Shown in pieces: positions 5,983-8,567 of a stretch of DNA of 8,567 bases (position 1 is its first letter; each line of letters opens with the position of its first letter). The position numbers and the translations under genes are program-made. The DNA comes from SCGC-AAA076-P13 sp965656035. GTDB lineage: Bacteria > Pseudomonadota > Gammaproteobacteria > Magnimaribacterales > D2472. The notes under the pieces are model-generated. The model was not told where the DNA came from. It saw only the letters and a list, made by a program, of their open reading frames with translations, and ran no database searches. The DNA lies in NCBI GenBank assembly GCA_965656035.1, contig CBFHIO010000043.1, positions 1 to 8,567 of the forward strand, read 5' to 3'.

Positions 5983-6012
5983 ATTCTAAACGCTGTTCTC
6001 TTTTGTTGCCAA
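5983..6012 (-). promoter_or_regulatory. Sigma-70-like promoter, probably leaderless transcript
   Basis: On the minus strand, TTGGCA (6012-6007) and TAGAAT (5988-5983) each match 5 of 6 consensus positions and are separated by 18 nt. The -10 is followed by AAATCT and then the ATG of the exported methyltransferase-like gene, so the usual start site (7 nt after the -10) is the A of the ATG. This is the best promoter match in the window and should drive the methyltransferase-like/AKR pair. Confidence 0.6.
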
Positions 6013-6079
6013 TAAAATAAAATTTATTACTGCATAGCTTTTTGTGTGAATTTAAAAGAATTGGAGCATTAATATATTT

Positions 6080-6118
6080 GATTTATATATAAAAATCTTA
6101 TGTATTTTTATATAAATC
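6080..6118 (-). terminator. Long AT-rich inverted repeat after the methyltransferase gene
   Basis: GATTTATATATAAAAAT (6080-6096) pairs with ATTTTTATATAAATC (6104-6118) with a two-base bulge and a seven-base loop (CTTATGT). It begins 17 nt beyond the stop of the five-gene operon on the minus strand and lies before the next promoter, where a terminator is expected. The stem has only two G-C pairs at most, so the strength is doubtful. Confidence 0.35.
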
Positions 6119-6135
6119 TATGTCGATTTTTATCT

Positions 6136-6903
6136 TTAGGCTTTACAGACTGGCAAGAGGTTAGGCATTTGGTAAGTTTTGATTTTTGAATTTTTTTTAG
6201 ATGTTTCTTTAATATCAATGTTCAGGTTAAACCCCCCTTGAAAAGATGAAGCATCATAAATCTTTACTTCTTTAAAAATTTTTTTATAGCGATCAAAATA
6301 ATCTATCCCCGTCTCTCTTATAATTCTTTTATTTGGAGGTCTTTCTTCAAAATCAATGGTTTTTTCGTGCAGCATTGGGACTGGTAAAAATGCCAAACCG
6401 CCAGGCCTTAGCACTCTTTTTATTTCTTTTATAGCCTGTATATCATTTTTTACATACTCTAAAACGTGTGAGGCAAAAACAAGGTCAAAGCTTTGATCTG
6501 AATACGGAATATTTTGAATATCAAATTGATGGTCAACATCTTCTCTATATAAATCAGATGAAACATAGCTTTTGAATTTCTTTGTAAATATCTTTCGCAA
6601 AAAATTCTCTGGAGAAACATGAAGAACGTCTGTTCCTGATGCTTTTTTATCATCATATATGCGGCTTAAGACCAACATGGCTAATCTTGCGCGCTCTAGC
6701 TCTCCACATTTAGGGCATTTGGCTCGTAGGCGATCTTTTTTATCCATAAAAGGTCCGCTGTACCCGCATATTGGACAGTCATATTGATAATTGGATTTAT
6801 AATTTAATAATTTGTAAAAGGGGGCTCTTAGGCCTTTTAAAAAATATTCAAATTCTTTAAATTTGCCCCTGTTGTATCCGTCATCTTTTCTTTTTCTACC
6901 CAT
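6136..6903 (-). CDS. Zinc-ribbon class I SAM methyltransferase
   Basis: With ATG 6903 as start, the protein has 255 residues. A four-cysteine zinc ribbon (Cys43, Cys46 in CPICGYSG; Cys63, Cys66 in CPKCGELERAR) precedes a methyltransferase type 11 domain. The usual glycine-rich motif I is replaced by VLHVSPEN (93-100), as in a known subgroup; the rest is standard: Asp117 region, FDIQNIPYSDQSFDLVFASHVLEYV (127-151 in outline), RVLRPGG (163-169) and a VPM strand. The substrate is unknown. ATG 6903 overlaps the VOC stop by 8 nt (ATGGGTAG), typical of translational coupling. An in-frame ATG at 6963 would add 20 residues but would overlap the VOC gene by 68 nt and is less likely. It is the last gene of the five-gene run. 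Confidence 0.9.
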   Translation of the reverse strand: MGRKRKDDGYNRGKFKEFEYFLKGLRAPFYKLLNYKSNYQYDCPICGYSGPFMDKKDRLRAKCPKCGELERARLAMLVLSRIYDDKKASGTDVLHVSPENFLRKIFTKKFKSYVSSDLYREDVDHQFDIQNIPYSDQSFDLVFASHVLEYVKNDIQAIKEIKRVLRPGGLAFLPVPMLHEKTIDFEERPPNKRIIRETGIDYFDRYKKIFKEVKIYDASSFQGGFNLNIDIKETSKKNSKIKTYQMPNLLPVCKA

Positions 6904-7315
6904 TTGTTTTTCTAAAGATGTTCCCATCATCTTTAAATGATTTAAATTCAAGAGCATTTCCAAATGGATCTTTAAAGAACATTGTTTTCTGTTCTCCTGG
7001 CAACCCTTTAAACCTTAAATATGGCTCGATGATAAATGTAATATCATTTTCTTTTAACTTTTTTGAAAAACTATCAAATTCTTCCCATTCAAGCAAAATT
7101 CCAAAATGAGGCACGGGCACATCCTTACCATCAACCTCGTTAGCAAAGCTTGTTGACTCGCCAATATGACAAACTAACTGATGTCCAAAAAAATTATAAT
7201 CTACCCAGTGCTCATCAGATCTGCCTTCGCTAAACCCGAGTTTAGAACCATAAAAATCTTTTGCCTGAGAGATATTGCTTACTGGTATTGCAAGATGAAA
7301 AGGTCTTAGGCTCAT
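6896..7315 (-). CDS. VOC-family (glyoxalase/dioxygenase-like) protein
   Basis: This 139-residue protein has two beta-alpha-beta-beta-beta modules of the vicinal oxygen chelate superfamily. Likely metal ligands are His7 (RPFHLAIPV), His70 (VPVPHFGILL) and Glu123 (DPFGNALEFKSF). Conserved family stretches include FYGSKLGFSEGRSD (21-34), FFGHQLVCH (42-50) and PGEQKTMFFKDP (106-117). VOC proteins range from glyoxalases to ring-cleaving dioxygenases and resistance proteins; the subgroup with EGRSD and GHQLV has no settled substrate that I can name. The start is supported by AGGGG 8 nt upstream, located inside the end of the doxX-like gene, whose stop lies 3 nt before. The 3' end overlaps the methyltransferase start by 8 nt. 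Confidence 0.92.
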   Translation of the reverse strand: MSLRPFHLAIPVSNISQAKDFYGSKLGFSEGRSDEHWVDYNFFGHQLVCHIGESTSFANEVDGKDVPVPHFGILLEWEEFDSFSKKLKENDITFIIEPYLRFKGLPGEQKTMFFKDPFGNALEFKSFKDDGNIFRKTNG

Positions 7316-7318
7316 ATA

Positions 7319-7711
7319 CTATTCCCCTGATTTATAAGATTCTTCTATATTAACAGCAGCCAACAACAACAACCCAGCAAAAATTCCTATGTTTTTATAA
7401 AAGTTTTGTAGCTCGCGATCAGAGCTGACACCCTCATAAATGTTCCAAAAATCATGAAGATTAAAGTTTATTAATAAAGTCATTACAGCAAACCCAAGCG
7501 AGCACACAACAACATGTTTGTTTAATAATAAGCTAATGCTTCCAACTACTTGTGCGATGCCTGCAATCGTAAGTAAAACTGGAATCATCTTCATATTATG
7601 AGCCTCCATTAATGAGACGCTTGTATGCCAAGATGTAAATTTACTTATTCCTGGTATTAAAAAATAAAGTGCTAGTAAAATTCTACCTATATGTATTAAT
7701 AATGATTTCAC
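7319..7711 (-). CDS. DoxX-family membrane protein
   Basis: This 130-residue inner-membrane protein has four hydrophobic segments (about 4-21, 43-63, 66-83, 108-121). The DoxX family signature is clear: GRILLALYFLIPGISKF (9-25), a central IAQVVGSISLLL segment, HDFW (86-89), and FYKNIGIFAGLLLL near the C-terminus. DoxX proteins are linked in various bacteria to membrane redox or thiosulfate/quinone chemistry and oxidative stress, but no single function holds for the family. The start is GTG, 6 nt after the stop of the Spy-like gene, without a Shine-Dalgarno sequence and with no nearby ATG, so coupled translation is likely. The VOC gene follows after 3 nt. Confidence 0.9.
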   Translation of the reverse strand: MKSLLIHIGRILLALYFLIPGISKFTSWHTSVSLMEAHNMKMIPVLLTIAGIAQVVGSISLLLNKHVVVCSLGFAVMTLLINFNLHDFWNIYEGVSSDRELQNFYKNIGIFAGLLLLAAVNIEESYKSGE

Positions 7712-7717
7712 AGTTTT

Positions 7718-8332
7718 TTAATTACATCCATTGTGCAACATCCACATCTCTTTGTTGTGGCCTTCAGGGATTTTTTCACACGGATTACCGCTATATCCTC
7801 TTAACTGATTATATTTTTTGATTTGACTCTCAGATAAAATTTCTGTTGTTTGAATATGAGCAGAAAGATGAATGTATCTTAAATTACTTCTTACTTCTGA
7901 TATATTTTTTAAAGCTCCCTCCAGGGCGTCATTAGTAATGGTTGCATTACTAAAGTGTTCATTCAAACTTTTTTCATGGGATATTAATGTCTGGCCTTGG
8001 AGCTCTGCTTGTGATTTCATCTCCTCAAATATTAGCTTAATAGATCTTATTTGTTCTTTTTCTAGAGACAATTCTTCTTGCATATCAAGAACATGTTTTG
8101 GGCCGGGATATCCATTAAGTTCTGCTGCTTTTGCAAAGCCCATTCCATTGCCAAGTGTTAAGTCTTTAATATCATTTGCTGACAGACTTTTAATTGCTCT
8201 ATCAACCTGATTCGTATATTCAGATTTATGTAATTCATTTTCATTCGCAGCTGTGAGGAATGATGTTAAAAGCAGGCAGCACAATAATTTTTTGTGAAAA
8301 TTTTGATAAAACCTGATGTATTTTTTTTCCAC
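7718..8332 (-). CDS. Periplasmic Spy/CpxP-like (LTxxQ-type) protein
   Basis: This 204-residue protein has an N-terminal signal (basic to residue 15, hydrophobic LLCCLLLTSFLTAA 16-29). The mature part is mostly helical and charged. GNGMGFAKAAELNGYPGP (61-78) and HVLDMQEELSLEKEQ (80-94) are followed by long helices and LSESQIKKYNQLRGY, an arrangement seen in Spy/CpxP/heavy-metal-resistance proteins, which act as periplasmic chaperones or metal sensors. The C-terminal tail has two cysteines (185, 203) with His192 and His200 (MWMLHNGC), possibly a disulfide or a metal site. The GTG start shares its G with the TAG stop of the upstream TM2 reading frame (TAGTG), which supports this start. The family is moderately certain; the ligand is unknown. 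Confidence 0.82.
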   Translation of the reverse strand: MEKKYIRFYQNFHKKLLCCLLLTSFLTAANENELHKSEYTNQVDRAIKSLSANDIKDLTLGNGMGFAKAAELNGYPGPKHVLDMQEELSLEKEQIRSIKLIFEEMKSQAELQGQTLISHEKSLNEHFSNATITNDALEGALKNISEVRSNLRYIHLSAHIQTTEILSESQIKKYNQLRGYSGNPCEKIPEGHNKEMWMLHNGCN

Positions 8333-8564
8333 TAGTAATTGTTATATTTTATTTTCTTGCCTTCTGCATCTGTAAACTCTCCAAAGCATGCAATTACAAA
8401 GTCGGCCGCTGCCCAAACACCCAATCCACCAATTGTAAATATCATAAAATGCCTGGTTTTATCTTTCCACAATAAAATCTATGAACGCCAAAAACACCTA
8501 AAAGAAAACATAATACGAGCAATAAGAAAAAGTTTTTATCACTTGATTCTGGCGTGCTTATCAT
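8332..8564 (-). pseudogene. TM2-domain membrane protein split by a 1-nt frameshift
   Basis: Two reading frames together make one TM2 domain. The first (ATG 8564 to TGA 8442, 40 aa) holds the first membrane segment and the HRFYCGK signature. The second (ATG 8445 to TAG 8332, 37 aa) holds the second segment and the end: MIFTIGGLGVWAAADFVIAC, then the FGEFTDAEGKKI tail. TM2 proteins normally read G-I-L-x-L-x-T-x-G-G-L-G-x-W without a break, so one base appears to be missing. Adding one T to the TTTT run at 8445-8449 restores a 77-residue frame. Stop and restart overlap as ATGA, so coupled translation of two halves is possible. It could be a sequencing error, a true mutation or a split gene. TM2 proteins have two membrane spans and no agreed function. 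It heads the five-gene run; only 3 nt upstream are visible. Confidence 0.75.
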
Positions 8565-8567
8565 TTC

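Noticed and set aside
6904..6963. ATG 6963 as start of the zinc-ribbon methyltransferase
   Set aside because: It would overlap the VOC gene by 68 nt; ATG 6903 gives the typical ATGGGTAG overlap and a basic N-terminus.
7872..8210. Plus-strand 112-codon frame opposite the Spy-like gene
   Set aside because: Antisense to a recognisable periplasmic protein; hydrophobic and serine-rich composition is what the complement of that gene would give.
8440..8450. Programmed -1 frameshift in the TM2 gene
   Set aside because: The bases before the TGA do not form an X-XXY-YYZ slippery heptamer in the zero frame, so a lost T or a stop/restart is more likely.

Overview
The window is AT-rich DNA, densely packed with short intergenic gaps. 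Its families (PsiE, DUF952, nitroreductase, AKR, DoxX, VOC, Spy/CpxP-like, TM2) are those of a Gram-negative bacterium. The streamlined, AT-rich layout recalls marine gammaproteobacteria such as the SAR86 lineage, but no marker gene is present and this placement is only an inference. I see no rRNA, tRNA, CRISPR array, insertion sequence or phage gene.

Left part (1-2490): the extreme left edge probably holds the first 16 codons of a leftward gene starting with a Cys-x2-Cys motif. A divergent PIF1/RecD-like SF1B helicase gene (174-1484, +) follows. It meets, tail to tail with an 11-nt overlap, a leftward pair: a PsiE-family membrane protein and a 55-codon membrane protein placed 2 nt after its stop. 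A DUF952 gene precedes them on the same strand.

Middle (2491-4213): a nitroreductase gene (+) diverges from DUF952. It ends at a perfect 13-bp hairpin shared with a convergent gene for a small exported protein of unknown family. A single-span membrane protein with an acidic tail lies just behind.

Right part, all minus strand: a two-gene unit encodes an exported COG4798-type methyltransferase-like protein and a Kv-beta-like aldo/keto reductase (8-nt gap), headed by a good sigma-70-like promoter whose predicted start site is the A of the ATG. Upstream of it is a five-gene run with junctions of 1-nt overlap, 6 nt, 3 nt and 8-nt overlap. It encodes a TM2-domain protein (interrupted by an apparent 1-nt frameshift), a periplasmic Spy/CpxP-like protein, a DoxX membrane protein, a VOC metalloenzyme-like protein and a zinc-ribbon methyltransferase. 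Three of these are envelope or secreted proteins, so a shared role in envelope or redox stress is possible but not shown.

The main points for a second look are the split TM2 gene with an ATGA stop/start junction, the recurring -10-like hexamer 5-8 nt before ATG codons lacking a Shine-Dalgarno sequence (possible leaderless transcripts), and three small orphan membrane or secreted proteins. I found no clear new defence or mobile system.
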